DNA of 64,000 nt. It comes from Zerene cesonia (taxonomy: Eukaryota; Arthropoda; Insecta; Lepidoptera; Pieridae). The stretch spans positions 62,001 through 126,000 of the forward strand of contig NW_024045134.1 in assembly GCF_012273895.1 (NCBI RefSeq), given 5' to 3'. The stretch's first letter is position 1. The number at the start of each line of letters is the position of its first letter. The position numbers were made by a program, and so were the translations under genes. Below, piece by piece: positions 11,758 through 24,676 of the stretch. Below the pieces are notes generated by a model. That model made no database searches. It had not been told where the DNA came from and saw nothing but the letters and a program-made list of their open reading frames with translations.

Positions 11758-13183
11758 ATGACTATGTCTGGTGATGGTATAGCTGGGGGCTCGCAAGTAG
11801 TCCTCGTCACAGGAGGGTATGACCATACTATAAAGCTATGGCAAGCACATAGCGGCGTGTGCTTAAGAACGATGCAACATCCTGACTCGGTATGTTTGGG
11901 ATGATATACACAGTGTAGTTTAATCTTGCTGATGATCATAAACTATGCTATTATAATAAATGTATTTTTCAGCAAGTCAACGATTTAGAAATAAACCCAA
12001 GTGGTCAAATGGTAGCAGCATGTGGTTATCAGCATATAAGAATGTATGATTTAGCTAGCGCCAACCCTGACCCTGTTATGAACTTTGAGGGAGTCACAAA
12101 GAATGTCTCCCGAGTTGGATTTCAGGTAATTCTAATTTTCTGCCATCTTAATTTTTGTTTCATTCACAAATGTAAGAGCAAATACTAATAAAAAAGAATA
12201 TTAATATTTAATAGACAACTTTTAATTTTTACATTATTATATATTTCATAAAATAATAATAAATTTCAGGAGAATGGCCAATGGATGTACACAGGTGGAG
12301 AAGATTGCACCGCCAGAATATGGGATTTAAGGTAGAACTTTAACTTTTTGGTAACAATGTGCGGTCATGAGTATGTAAATATGTATAAAAAATTAATATT
12401 GGCTGGACATTTTTTTACTTTTTAAGCTACGTTAACAGGATATGACATAAGTTGTAGGCCATATGCAATTATCATATTCTATGTGCTATAAGAATTTAAA
12501 AAGCTTATTTCCATATTTCAGAGCTGGCCGACAATTCCAGTGCCAGAGGATATTCCAAGTGCCTGCACCGGTGAATGCAGTGGTATTACATCCAGACCAG
12601 TCACAGATTATGGTTGGGGGCCAGACTGGGATTATACACATATGGGATCTCAAGACTGATCATAACGAACAACTTGTAAGTAGAATATATCTTGTAATTT
12701 CAAGTATAAATTAGATTTAAAACTGTTAGTATAGTAAGTTTTCCCTTGAAACATTTTTGTTAATGTTGATTTTACTATTTGGCTTCTACACCAAAAGCTT
12801 ATACTTATTATAAGGACCCATTGTTTGTCAGATTTTAAAATAAAGCTTTTTACCCCCTAAAGAACAGTTAAAGATATGTCTGTAATTTAAGTTAATTTAG
12901 TGTAAAAATAATCTGTTTGAGCTTCAATTGGGCTTCCATAGCCTGCACTTTGTTAAGCACCTGTCACTTATATCCACACATACAATCCTCAGATACCAGA
13001 AGCAGAAGCGTCCATCCAGGACATAGCAATCGACCCGTCCGGGCGGCTGATGGCGGCGGTGAACAACAAGGGTAGCTGCTACGTGTGGGCGCTGGAGGGC
13101 ACTCCCGCCCGCCCCGTGCCGCGCAAGCACCTCGTCGCGCATCATAAGTACGCGCTGCGGTGCAAGTTCAGTGCGGACTCCTC
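11758..13183 (+). CDS. Lst8: LST8 coding exons 1-5, haplotig copy (incomplete)
   Basis: Exons 11758-11889, 11973-12125, 12270-12331, 12522-12675 and 12993-13183 mirror the exons at 14363-15786 and encode the same residues. Exon 5 ends in phase 2 at a GTGAGT donor, and the contig stops 67 bases later in a CA tract, so exons 6 and 7 are absent from this copy. The acceptor of exon 4 differs between copies (ccatatttcag here, ccatgttgcag in the mirror), an allelic difference next to a splice site that keeps the AG. Confidence 0.9.
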
Positions 13184-13250
13184 GTGAGTATACCTCTGCA
13201 TTGCATTCGCACCCAACTAACATCATCATACGAACACACGCACGCACACA

Positions 13251-14250
13251 NNNNNNNNNNNNNNNNNNNNNNNNNNNNNNNNNNNNNNNNNNNNNNNNNN
13301 NNNNNNNNNNNNNNNNNNNNNNNNNNNNNNNNNNNNNNNNNNNNNNNNNNNNNNNNNNNNNNNNNNNNNNNNNNNNNNNNNNNNNNNNNNNNNNNNNNNN
13401 NNNNNNNNNNNNNNNNNNNNNNNNNNNNNNNNNNNNNNNNNNNNNNNNNNNNNNNNNNNNNNNNNNNNNNNNNNNNNNNNNNNNNNNNNNNNNNNNNNNN
13501 NNNNNNNNNNNNNNNNNNNNNNNNNNNNNNNNNNNNNNNNNNNNNNNNNNNNNNNNNNNNNNNNNNNNNNNNNNNNNNNNNNNNNNNNNNNNNNNNNNNN
13601 NNNNNNNNNNNNNNNNNNNNNNNNNNNNNNNNNNNNNNNNNNNNNNNNNNNNNNNNNNNNNNNNNNNNNNNNNNNNNNNNNNNNNNNNNNNNNNNNNNNN
13701 NNNNNNNNNNNNNNNNNNNNNNNNNNNNNNNNNNNNNNNNNNNNNNNNNNNNNNNNNNNNNNNNNNNNNNNNNNNNNNNNNNNNNNNNNNNNNNNNNNNN
13801 NNNNNNNNNNNNNNNNNNNNNNNNNNNNNNNNNNNNNNNNNNNNNNNNNNNNNNNNNNNNNNNNNNNNNNNNNNNNNNNNNNNNNNNNNNNNNNNNNNNN
13901 NNNNNNNNNNNNNNNNNNNNNNNNNNNNNNNNNNNNNNNNNNNNNNNNNNNNNNNNNNNNNNNNNNNNNNNNNNNNNNNNNNNNNNNNNNNNNNNNNNNN
14001 NNNNNNNNNNNNNNNNNNNNNNNNNNNNNNNNNNNNNNNNNNNNNNNNNNNNNNNNNNNNNNNNNNNNNNNNNNNNNNNNNNNNNNNNNNNNNNNNNNNN
14101 NNNNNNNNNNNNNNNNNNNNNNNNNNNNNNNNNNNNNNNNNNNNNNNNNNNNNNNNNNNNNNNNNNNNNNNNNNNNNNNNNNNNNNNNNNNNNNNNNNNN
14201 NNNNNNNNNNNNNNNNNNNNNNNNNNNNNNNNNNNNNNNNNNNNNNNNNN
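13251..14250. other. Assembly gap, exactly 1000 N
   Basis: Second placeholder gap. It has CA repeats on its left and TG repeats on its right, as expected if the two contigs were joined head to head at the same microsatellite. Confidence 0.97.
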
Positions 14251-14280
14251 TGTGTGTGTGTCTGTGTTTGTGCGTGTGTT
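14251..14280 (+). repeat. (TG)n microsatellite at the start of the contig
   Basis: An imperfect TG tract in the LST8 intron. It continues the tract that ends at 4047 in the same orientation, supporting the direct joining of 4047 to 14251. Confidence 0.85.
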
Positions 14281-14362
14281 CGTATGATGATGTTAGTTGG
14301 GTGCGAATGCAAATTATATACAGTGCACTAATAAACAGGTACTAGTACAGAGGTATACTCAC

Positions 14363-15786
14363 GAGGAGTCCGCGCTGAACTTGCACCGCAGCGCGTACTT
14401 ATGATGCGCGACGAGGTGCTTGCGCGGTACGGGGCGGGCGGGAGTGCCCTCCAGCGCCCACACGTAGCAGCTACCCTTGTTGTTCACCGCCGCCATCAGC
14501 CGCCCGGACGGGTCGATTGCTATGTCCTGGATGGACGCTTCTGCTTCTGGTATCTGAGGATTGTATGTGTGGATATAAGTGACAGGTGCTTAACAAAGTG
14601 CAGGCTATGGAAGCCCAATTGAAGCTCAAACAGATTATTTTTTCACTAAATTAACTTATATTACAGACATATCTTTAACTGTTCTTTAGGGGGTAAAAAG
14701 CTTTATTTTAAAATCTGACAAACAATGGGTCCTTATAATAAGTATAAGCTTTTGGTGTAGAAGCCAAATAGTAAAATCAACATTAACAAAAATGTTTCAA
14801 GGGAAAACTTATTATACTAACAGTTTTAAATCTAATTTATACTTGAAATTACAAGATATATTCTACTTACAAGTTGTTCGTTATGATCAGTCTTGAGATC
14901 CCATATGTGTATAATCCCAGTCTGGCCCCCAACCATAATCTGTGACTGGTCTGGATGTAATACCACTGCATTCACCGGTGCAGGCACTTGGAATATCCTC
15001 TGGCACTGGAATTGTCGGCCAGCTCTGCAACATGGAAATAAGCTTTTTAAATTCTTATAGCACATAGAATATGATAATTGCATATGGCCTACAACTTATG
15101 TCATATCCTGTTAACGTAACGTAAAGTAAAAAAATGTTGAGCCACTATTAATTTTTTATACATATTTACATACTCATGACCGCACATTGTTACCAAAAAG
15201 TTAAAGTTCTACCTTAAATCCCATATTCTGGCGGTGCAATCTTCTCCACCTGTGTACATCCATTGGCCATTCTCCTGAAATTTATTATTATTTTATGAAA
15301 TATATGATAATGTAAAAATTAAAAGTTGTCTATTAAATATTAATATTCTTTTTTATTAGTATTTGCTCTTACATTTGTGAATGAAACAAAAATTAAGATG
15401 GCAGAAAATTAGAATTACCTGAAATCCAACTCGGGAGACATTCTTTGTGACTCCCTCAAAGTTCATAACAGGGTCAGGGTTGGCGCTAGCTAAATCATAC
15501 ATTCTTATATGCTGATAACCACATGCTGCTACCATTTGACCACTTGGGTTAATTTCTAAATCGTTGACTTGCTGAAAAATACATTTATTATAATAGCATA
15601 GTTTATGATCATCAGCAAGATTAAACTACACTGTGTATATCATCCCAAACATACCGAGTCAGGATGTTGCATCGTTCTTAAGCACACGCCGCTATGTGCT
15701 TGCCATAGCTTTATAGTATGGTCATACCCTCCTGTGACGAGGACTACTTGCGAGCCCCCAGCTATACCATCACCAGACATAGTCAT
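14363..15786 (-). CDS. Lst8: LST8, coding exons 1-5 (N-terminal two thirds)
   Basis: TOR complex WD40 subunit; its 3' exons are at 2872-3935. Exons in gene order: 15655-15786 (ATG at 15786-15784), 15419-15571, 15213-15274, 14871-15024 and 14363-14553. All have GT-AG borders and matching phases (0, 0, 2, 0, 2). A second in-frame ATG follows two codons later. Visible repeat signatures are GGYDHTIKLWQAHSG, GYQHIRMYDL, GGEDCTARIWDLR, IIHIWDLKTDHNEQL and NKGSCYVWAL, all close to animal mLST8. The first four exons use mostly AT-ending codons; exon 5 (like exon 6) is strongly GC-ending. HMGD lies upstream on the same strand. Confidence 0.93.
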
Positions 15787-18258
15787 TGTGAAACAGAAGT
15801 GCAAACTGTGCAATTTATAACATCTCTTATAGCCAAGAAAATTAAATTGAAATAAAAAATAAGTGGATTTATGTAATTATTTTAACTTTGTAATGTATTT
15901 GTTACAAATCTAAAATCTTAAGTTTTTAGAGTTTTTTTTTTTAATTGTATTTATATTCTATATAGATTTAATTAATGTTTATTTAGTTTGTTTTTTTTTT
16001 AATGACAGACGTATAGAAATGATGAACGGTGTTGATAGTTTGCAGAATCAATAGACAGTAGACACTTTGTAATTGACATTTGACAGTTAAATACATAGAG
16101 CCATAGAGACTAATCGATACAATAACTAACACGTATATTTACTCTGTGGTACCTATATTACATACGTGCGCTATAAAAAAGTCCACAGTGAACTTTCATA
16201 CTGTCATATCTATGGATTATATCTAAAGAGAGGTCGGCCATTTTGTAGACAAAGATGATGATTAAATTTCGAATTGTAAGTTCAGAGCTGACACCTAAAA
16301 ATGGACTCGGATGAAACGAAGAATAACACTGATATTTTAAGTAGTTCATAGTACTATGATATACTTAAAACATAATGGTTTGTTCACATCAGTTCACATT
16401 TCACTCTTACCATTACTAACTGGACTATGGGAACTTGATAATTAATAAAATACATAATAGAGTAATGTTATAATTATTGTACATTCAATACCCTTGTGTT
16501 AAATAAATGAAGAATACATTCATACTCAACACAAACAATATAGCATTGTATTTTCTATAGTCATTTTTCCCAAAACTTTATAATTTCAATTAATAAATAC
16601 TGGCGGCATCATTATAGGCGCTGACAGCGTCGCGTCTACGGGACTGTTTTCGTGACATGATCCAGATGTATACTCGGGTCAATCTGCACTCATTAAGCTT
16701 TTTAAGCTTTCAAAAAGATTGCCGTTCACACATTCATAAACTTAAAATGACATTTACGAAAGTGTTTTCTATACAAACGAGCAAACATTCGTTTATTTTT
16801 AGGATGCAAATGGATGATTCGGATCAAGTACGAATTTTCTTAGTTTGCTTGTACATACCTATAAAACCCAAACCAACCCATAATAAATTAATGCCGTTTG
16901 CAATATTTATGTAATGTTAGAAATACCAAAGTTTTCATTATAACTCGAAATTTTGAATTGAATGAAATTACAAAAACAAAACTTACTTCAGACCTAGTTT
17001 ATTCAGCACTTAACAAAGTAAATTATAACTTTGCTTATATTGTTATCATTATAACGAATAGCTTAAAGATATAACTGCGTGCATGGGTCACTTTAGAAAC
17101 CTATACGTTCATGCTGCATGACAAGCCCCACGCGTACTTCTTAATCGGTCTGTGTAACGTAAGGCGTCATCGCTTGATCAATACGATCATGCTCAATGCA
17201 GTGTATATTTTTGAATATCATTACGCATCGTGTTGATTATTATTTAGTAGTCGTTATCGCATACTATAACGGCTTGCATTATCAGTCATGATATTGATAA
17301 AGTTACTTACATTACACGTGTTAACAACGCCGATCAGCTTTATTACAAAAAATATGTAGGTACTATGGGGCCAAATGAAAATCAAATTCAAAAATATAAT
17401 TTTATATGAAATTACTTTATTGAACATGTAAAATCCATATTGACATGAGGAATGCTATTCTCATTTACAAAATAACACAAATGTAAAATTTGAGAGACTA
17501 ATCACATTGAAACCTACCTAAACTAACTAAAATACAACATACACATCAATTTCCTAAATTATTTAAATTGCTCAACTCGGTGACAATTTCCGAGAAGTTC
17601 TTAGCTTAAGTTTGGTACCATTATTAGTATTGAAATTTACAATGACAGAGGTAGGTTTTAATTAACAATAAGCCATCGTTAATGAAATTGTCTCTAATTT
17701 TACATGTTGATACAGTTTAACCAAAACTTATGTCTTTGACACACAAAGTAAATTATACATAGCAAAAAAAAATTATGGCAAAGCACAGCTTTTACTGCAG
17801 AGTTAAAGGTAGAAGACATAGTTTTGATGAAACCATTCAAGGTACATATCAAAGGTGAGCATCCGGTCACAGCGAACTTAACGAGGGAGGGCTAACTGTA
17901 CAATTCCCCATTTGATACATACTAACACTTATACATTATTTTTTTTCGAGGCTTAGAAATCTAGACCTTAGCCTGCGCTGATTCTTTCCAAATTCTGCAC
18001 TCTTAAACCTATTCAATACTAGAATTAATGTTATTAAAGTAGTAAATAACATTGTCAAAATTATCAACAAATCCTATCATATTGACCAAATTATAATACA
18101 TATTGAAAAAACTGCATCATTCATAATAAATCTCTAAAAAAGATGCCGAAAAATTTGTGTGTATGTAATACAGACTTTGGAAAGTCAGTCGTACATTATG
18201 TAATAAATTAAGTCCGAGTAAATTATTCAATATGAACAGAAATGCATTGTTTGGGAGA
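15787..18258. other. Spacer between LST8 start and HMGD stop
   Basis: Contains the LST8 promoter region (right of 15786) and the HMGD 3' UTR (17416-18258). A reverse-strand AATAAA lies at 17416-17421. No additional exon, RNA gene or repeat was recognised. Confidence 0.5.
17416..17421 (-). terminator. Poly(A) signal of HMGD
   Basis: TTTATT on the + strand reads AATAAA on the gene strand, ~840 bases past the HMGD stop. It is conserved in the mirror copy at 10112-10117. Confidence 0.55.
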
Positions 18259-18953
18259 TCATTCGCTTTCTTCTTCATCATCATCACCACCGTCTTCATC
18301 TTCAGACTCTTCCTTCTTCTTCTTAGCCTTCTGTTGACAAGGTTATATTAATATGACATTGATTTTACATTTTATTTATTTAAGATAAGGGAGAATTTAA
18401 ACCATTTATAAATGCTCAAGAAATGCCATTTTTAAACCTCAACCTTGGTTACCAATTTATAAACAATATGTAAACTATTTCATATTTACACTAACATAAC
18501 TAGGATGGAATAATGTTGGAAAAGAAATAAATATGTATTTGTAATACTTACAGCAGGTGACGCTTTCTTTCCCTTCTTTCCTCGCTTTTGTGCCTTCTTG
18601 CCACCACCTTCGCCACCACCTCCATTTGCATTATATGATTCTAAATCTTTTGTGTACTGTTCCTTAGCTTGAGCAGCTTTCTCTTCCCATTCCTAATGAA
18701 AACAAGATAAAGTTACACAATATATAAATGCTATGAATTTATCTGATTATCGATATTATATTTCATGTATAATAACCAATAAAAAACAACAAAATAAACT
18801 TACACTCTTGTCCTTCATAGCCCTCCATATTTCGCCTCCTTTTTTAGCAATTTCGGTGACTTTGAGTCCGGGATTATCGGCTTTAATCTGTTCCCTTGCA
18901 CTGTTCAGCCATAGCATGTATGCTGACATAGGACGCTTCGGCTTGTCCGACAT
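18259..18953 (-). CDS. HmgD: HMGD-like single HMG-box chromatin protein
   Basis: Insect HMGD/HMGZ proteins are abundant nuclear proteins that bind DNA without sequence preference through one HMG box, bend it and can substitute for linker histone. Coding exons: 18804-18953 (ATG at 18953), 18552-18692, 18259-18330 (TGA); 120 aa. The box covers about residues 5-75 (PKRPMSAYMLWLNSAREQ, then NPGLKVTEIAKKGGEIW). It is followed by a Gly-rich linker, a Lys-rich stretch (KKAQKRGKKGKK) and an acidic tail ending DDDEEESE, the layout and length of Drosophila HMGD. A non-coding first exon ends at 19587. The neighbour SSRP1 has an HMG box with the same intron position. Confidence 0.93.
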
Positions 18954-19743
18954 TTTAACTTTTTTCCTGTAAATTATCATATAATATTACTAAAGGCAAC
19001 GAAAATGCGCGGCAACAGGTTATGCGGGCCATGCTGCAACCGAATGAAAGCGTCCATATCAGACTAAGGCGTTCTCTAGAGCACACTTTTGGCGGGAAAC
19101 CTATTTTCATTACATATACCACGAAATAAATTGCATCAATCGCTTTGATAATCTATTCTAATCATTTTAAACATATTGCAATCAATAACTGATGTACTTA
19201 TGAACAAAATTAGTTATCGCCCCATATAACGAGTTCAGTGGCCTATGCTTGGGTCGAACGAGCCATTTTGTTTTCACGTATTGTGTTGAAAATACGCACT
19301 TACAAAACATGACATAATTACTAAATCATCGCCAAATTATTAATCTTTCACTTGTAGAAGAACTGTTTCAGTCGTTTAATGGAAAAGATCCGAGAAATAA
19401 ATTATCAAAAATAGGGCGTCCTTTCTCATACCCACGCGTAGTACAGAAAGTACGACGAAGCCTATAGCCATGTTTGACTCAGAATTCCAACGTGGAAAAA
19501 AGCTTATTTCTACAAAATATGCCTTCAAAACCATAACTATGCTTAGATAAATGAGTAACTTTAGTAATAAAATTGATTTGACTTACCTGATGGCGAAAAT
19601 TTTGAAATAATTTTTGAACTCGTACACAACCAAACTGCAGACGTAGAGAACCGAAAGAAAATGTATGGAGCTCGAAGCAATGTTCCTAGAGCAAGCGAGC
19701 TTGGGGCACCTCGCGTCGCTACCACAGCGCCATCTATCTATGC

Positions 19744-19755
19744 TCTGATTGGTCG
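19744..19755 (-). promoter_or_regulatory. CCAAT box upstream of HMGD
   Basis: TCTGATTGGTCG is the reverse of a perfect CCAAT element about 160 bases upstream of the first-exon donor. A second CCAAT core follows near 19769-19778. Both are kept in the two copies. The promoter role is inferred from position. Confidence 0.45.
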
Positions 19756-22495
19756 AATTATTCATTGCTGCCAATAGCACCAACGTAAGCAAGCATCTTG
19801 TACTACGTATATCCGTGACGTATCGAACTTCGAGCACGTTCGAATCTAGTCCCTATCTGCTGGAGTTATGGACTAAAGTTGACTATGTATATTATTCCCA
19901 TACTTTGTCTTCTAAAATAAATTTAATCATTTTATCAAGAAAAATAACACAAAATACAACAAATTTTTCGTAATATGAATCGAATTGAACGTAAATAAAT
20001 TTTTTGTCTACATATTTCAATTACTTTCATTTAATAAGTATGTCAAAATTTGGCCTAGTCTCCTGATAGGTTTCTCATAGCAGCCTTTGACAAAATTACC
20101 TCGCGCCAAATTTTAAATGCCGCCAACGTGTATACGAAAACTTAAAAAGCGCGGCAAATGTCAGAGTGAAAGGGATGCCAATAAAACAGCGTTTGTGGAT
20201 GCGTTTGTTTACCATTTGATATTTCCAAGGGACTTGAGAAATAGTGTTTATTTCGTTTCAATAAGGATGTAGTACTTATGTAACTAGTAATAAAATACAT
20301 TCCGGATCACATATTTTCTTAATGCAGAGTCATAGTGGTAAATCATAACACTTTTTGGAATTATCAATAAAAATCGATCCATACTCAGTACTTTGACAAG
20401 CTTTGTTTCGTTGTATCGATATGTAATAAGTTTTTGTTTTTTAAGTATCTGTTACCTATTCTGTTCACTTACTATAGCTTTTCAATACTAGTTGTATACA
20501 AATATACTTACACAATACACATTGTCAATAAATCGTTAATAAAGAGGTATTGAGTAATTAGTTAGTTAGGCTTATGAGTATAGAATTAAGATATTCAAAT
20601 TTAAATATAATATCACAATCGTAACGTATTTAACCAATTGTTATTTATAATTCCATAGTGGTACGTCTTTAGCACAAGCTAGCTTCGCGTAAAACCGTTA
20701 GGTATAATTTAAGTTTGGAAGGAAAGTTTACAAATTATAATACTTATTAGTTACTTATTCGTTATCATGAATGAGTAAGACATTCCAAACTTAAAAAGAA
20801 ATAACATCACACGGAAACTAGATTTTTGGTACTGTCCACGCTCCATACCTCAACAACCCCAGATAAACAGAGATTCAAATTCAAATTCATTACTTTTTAC
20901 TACGCTTTACTTTAAAATTAATATAAAATGTTACTTTAATTCGTGGAAACAATATGCAAGACTCCTCTGACTTATCAGGAAATACTTAGGTTTCAGAGTC
21001 CACCATGAAACAACATTAAAGTATGTCATTTTTATTATCGTTACACAATATATAATTTAATTCAACATTCTATTATGTTCCTTTCCAAGAGAAAAGCCGT
21101 TAAATTATTAACACTGTCACAACTCGAGGACAAAAAACCCTTTAAAGGTATCATATCCTGAGAAATAACCGTAACGTATTTTGTTCAATTGTTTATTAAT
21201 AGTTTACGGCTTACACATTGTATTACGAACGTGAAAGGAAGTAGGTAAGGCGTCGGAAGAATTATGTGATCCCTTCTATGTTCAAAATCGAATGAAAAAA
21301 CATCACAATTTACAATATGAATAACTGTGGTTCCGTAGTCCGTATTAATAGTGTAGGATAGTAAGGATACTGTCCTTCACTAAAAATACATCCATATAAG
21401 TACTTTATAGTATTGTTGAATCCTTCATTGCTTGTACCTACCTAAATCAAATAAATATAATACTAATTGTACTTATTATTCTGTGATAATACATAATATG
21501 TAGTTCTTATATGGATAGAAAATAGTTCAGTTGCATTAAAATAGCAATAACATATTTAGTAGCTAGTACCTAAGCTCATGTCTTATAATTTTATTTCATA
21601 TTGTTGTTGTAATTTTTGTGTTTACCGATATTTGGACATTCACTTAAAATTTTACTTGTCTGAGGAAAAACGAATGTAATTCGTTAGTCGAAGATAGCAC
21701 TAACGCCACGATTTTATTTGACCCACAGAATACAGAACCCTAAATAGAAGCACATTGTGCAGTGGGTCGACATTCGGTGCCACGTTGTGGCGCCTTTTAG
21801 CGTCATTGGTACCTCGCAATTCCAACTTTTTTTTAACGATATTTAAAATATAGCTCATTACTATATAAGGGCACCCTATTTGAATTTCAAAATAATATTA
21901 TTCGAAATAGAATTGGAGCAAAATATCTGTTATAGATTACGATACAAATATTAGCGTGGGATATTATAGTGACATAAAATAACGTCTTACTTTCCGACCT
22001 TCTAATTACCAATATATACATCATGCACACATAATGTGACTATTTTTTTTTTTTTTGTGGGACAGCGGACATACATTCAAATCAGTTACCTTTCATCTTG
22101 TTACGCTCGATAAATCTTAACTTTAAGCTGCGTTTTTGTTTTTCTTTTAAAAAAATATTATTATAAATACATACAATTAGGATCCAGTTACAAGACTACC
22201 ATATTTCAGCGTACGATATTGTGTTTAACCCTAGAACCCAGGTTTAGAACATATATTATAAAGTGCATTAGTAGAATCTATTTTTATTATTCGTATTATT
22301 ACAATCCGTTTATTTTATGCAATCACCACATGGAAGGACTTATGTAAACAAAACATTAGAGTAATTATTATTAACAGGTAAGTGGTAACTACCTAGTTAC
22401 CTGAAAAAGTTGGTACCTAGATTAATACAACCCTGTTTTATTACTAACAGTATTTTATTTCTCTTATTTTATTGTTATGGTCAATTGTAATTAAT

Positions 22496-24676
22496 TGATT
22501 GATATTGTTTGGAAGGGCGTAGCGGTTTTCTGGATCAGAAGGACAAATCACGGGTGCCGTGTCGAGTGAGTCCCTTTTTGAATTACACACAGGAAAAAGA
22601 CAACACGGTTAACATTATACTATTATACTAGCCCAGTTTCGCAAAAAACTCAAGTCCAAACATCCCATAAGGGTGCCGATATACAAATACGTAGAAGTTT
22701 TCCAATTCTCCCTCCTTTTGAAAGAAATACTTTAGGTTCCTATATTCAGATATAGGTACTCTGTTACCTATCCTTCACACCAATTACCATACTAGTTCTA
22801 TGGTAGTATACGTTCGGATTTTGGACTTCTTTACCACAAGATGTTACACTATTACAAAAACCGCGTAAGTCCGTATCCCGTAGGAATATCGGAATAAAAA
22901 GTTGCCTATGTATGTGTATGTTATTCCAGTTATCCAGCTATCTACGTACCAAATTTCATTGCAATCGGTTCAGTGGTCTTTGCGTGAAAGAGTAACAAAT
23001 ATCCATCATACATCCATCCTCACAAATCTTCGCATTTATAATATTATTATGATGTGTTCTCTATTGCTTTAGTTTTTACAGCTGCCGTCGTAATGTTTAT
23101 GTTTACCTACCCTTAGGCAACATGGAAGAGATTGCTGTTGAGCGGTAAACTCTCCTTTTATATTATATTAATCTTCTTTTATGTATATGTACTAGTATTT
23201 GCACATTTAATTGGTGTTATACAATTTATTGTTAAATAAATAAATTTCATTATAAAATATACGTAATTATAGGAGCTTTGTAGCCTTTTTAGGATATTTT
23301 TTTGAGCTTTTATTTGAATTTGCTGTGCCGGATGTATTAATTAGTAAAAAATAAATAAAAAGCACGCTAAATCTTATTTAATCCTGGCGATCATTATCAA
23401 GACAATAAAATAAACTCATAAAAGTCAAAGCGATCAAAATCTAGTGTAAAGGGGTCGGTTACATACAAATTAGGCGAAGCTAATGATAACAGAAGTGGAA
23501 ATATATATGGGCGGATGATGATGATGAATTTATCATTATTTTTCAAGTTTAATAGGATGTAATCTAACGATTTTTAAAAACTATGGCGAAAAATATTTTG
23601 TGCCGCCATTACCAAATGGCATTTCAACCTAAGATCACTTACTGTCTTATTAATTGTACCTATTATTCCTACTTGACTGTCACAATACTTTATGTATGCA
23701 AAGCAAGAATAATATAAATGACAATAGTATAAATAAATAGAGAGAATAAATAAATCTGGGGATGCAGTTGCAGAGCTTGGTTTTAGTAATCCAATATTAA
23801 TTAATAAGTATTGATAATTAGTAATATACCTTTAATGAAATGATGTATTAGATAACTGCTTTTTGTAATACCTGGTAAAATTAACGATTTTGAAATAAAA
23901 AACGCTGTTGTTTAATTTTTTATTAAACTAATTTTAATAATACACAAGGCCTATGTACACTTACAAACGCTAGAAATAACAAAATTGGGAATAAAAATCA
24001 CATTATTCTCTTAACAAGAAGTTTGATAAAAAGTATATACACATTTGAGATTTTAACACATATAATATGTTGTATTGAACATGCACAGACAACAAGAGAG
24101 TTAAAATGATCTAAAACTTAAACCAGTCTTTTTCAAAGCGGGCGATAACGCCCCTTGCGGGTGATAAATTGATATTTTAAAATTTACTGGAATGAAAACC
24201 TGTCTATTAATTATCAATAATCTTTGATTCTTGTAGATTTGCGAAGAAATATACACAAGCTATGAGAAATAATGACATCCAAAACTCTTATACAAAAATA
24301 CAATATCTACTAATTTTTTTTTAATGTAAGAAATCATTGATTTGTTGTTATTTTGTAATTTAATATTTTTCTATAAATTCCTTTGCATTGATTAAAACCC
24401 ACCAAAGAATTATCGAATATAAATGAAATCTTTTTGTGAATGTATTTTTATATTTTATTATTTTTATTGATTATATTATTGACATGGAGACTAAAAAGGC
24501 ATTCTATTCAATAACATATCAGCTTGGACTTTATACAATTCGATTCTCAATATTTAGAATACAATTTATTTTCAATCTCGTTTTTCATACCTTCATTAAG
24601 ACAGGATAATATGAGTGCTAAGAAAAAAACATGCAAATATTTAACCAAGTATTGAATAACCAGTAACAAAAAAGCA
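22496..24676. other. Intergenic region between HMGD upstream DNA and SSRP1 stop
   Basis: No exon supported. Contains a reverse family B repeat (22858-23050), a short (gatgat)n-tailed piece near 23450-23525 that looks like the end of a retroelement, and the SSRP1 3' UTR (a possible reverse AATAAA at 23919-23924). Very AT-rich from 23880 on. Confidence 0.5.
22858..23050 (-). repeat. Family B dispersed repeat, reverse
   Basis: Carries the reverse form of the conserved block (gtaggaatatcggaataaaa) and 'caaatttcattgcaatcggttcagtggt', ending in 'cgcatttataatattattat'. Same family as 40935-41140 and 60332-60535. Confidence 0.75.

Larger units (their letters stand above)
5048..13250. repeat. Inverted second copy of 14251-22495, probably a misplaced haplotig
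   Basis: This 8203-base block is the reverse complement of 14251-22495 along its whole length. Its left edge (attaattacaattgacc) matches the mirror position 22495 and its right edge (cacgcacgcacaca) matches the TG tract at 14251. Differences are scattered SNPs and small indels, plus one ~36-base segment present only near 14306-14345. Both HMGD copies and both LST8 copies keep intact frames. That fits allelic copies of one locus better than an old duplication. Confidence 0.9.
14251..22495. repeat. Arm of the 8.2 kb inverted repeat (probably the true locus)
   Basis: The mirror of 5048-13250. Because this copy continues without a gap into SSRP1 (from 22496 on) and its LST8 strand agrees with exons 6-7 at 2872-3935, I take it as the correctly placed one. 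Confidence 0.85.

Noticed and set aside
8576..18953. Two HMGD paralogues, as HmgD/HmgZ in Drosophila
   Set aside because: The copies encode the same protein, share introns, UTRs and intergenic DNA, and belong to the allelic mirror blocks.
5048..22495. A real large palindrome or tandem head-to-head gene amplification
   Set aside because: The block is bounded by two placeholder gaps at one microsatellite, and LST8 is only complete if the block is removed; alleles explain it more simply.
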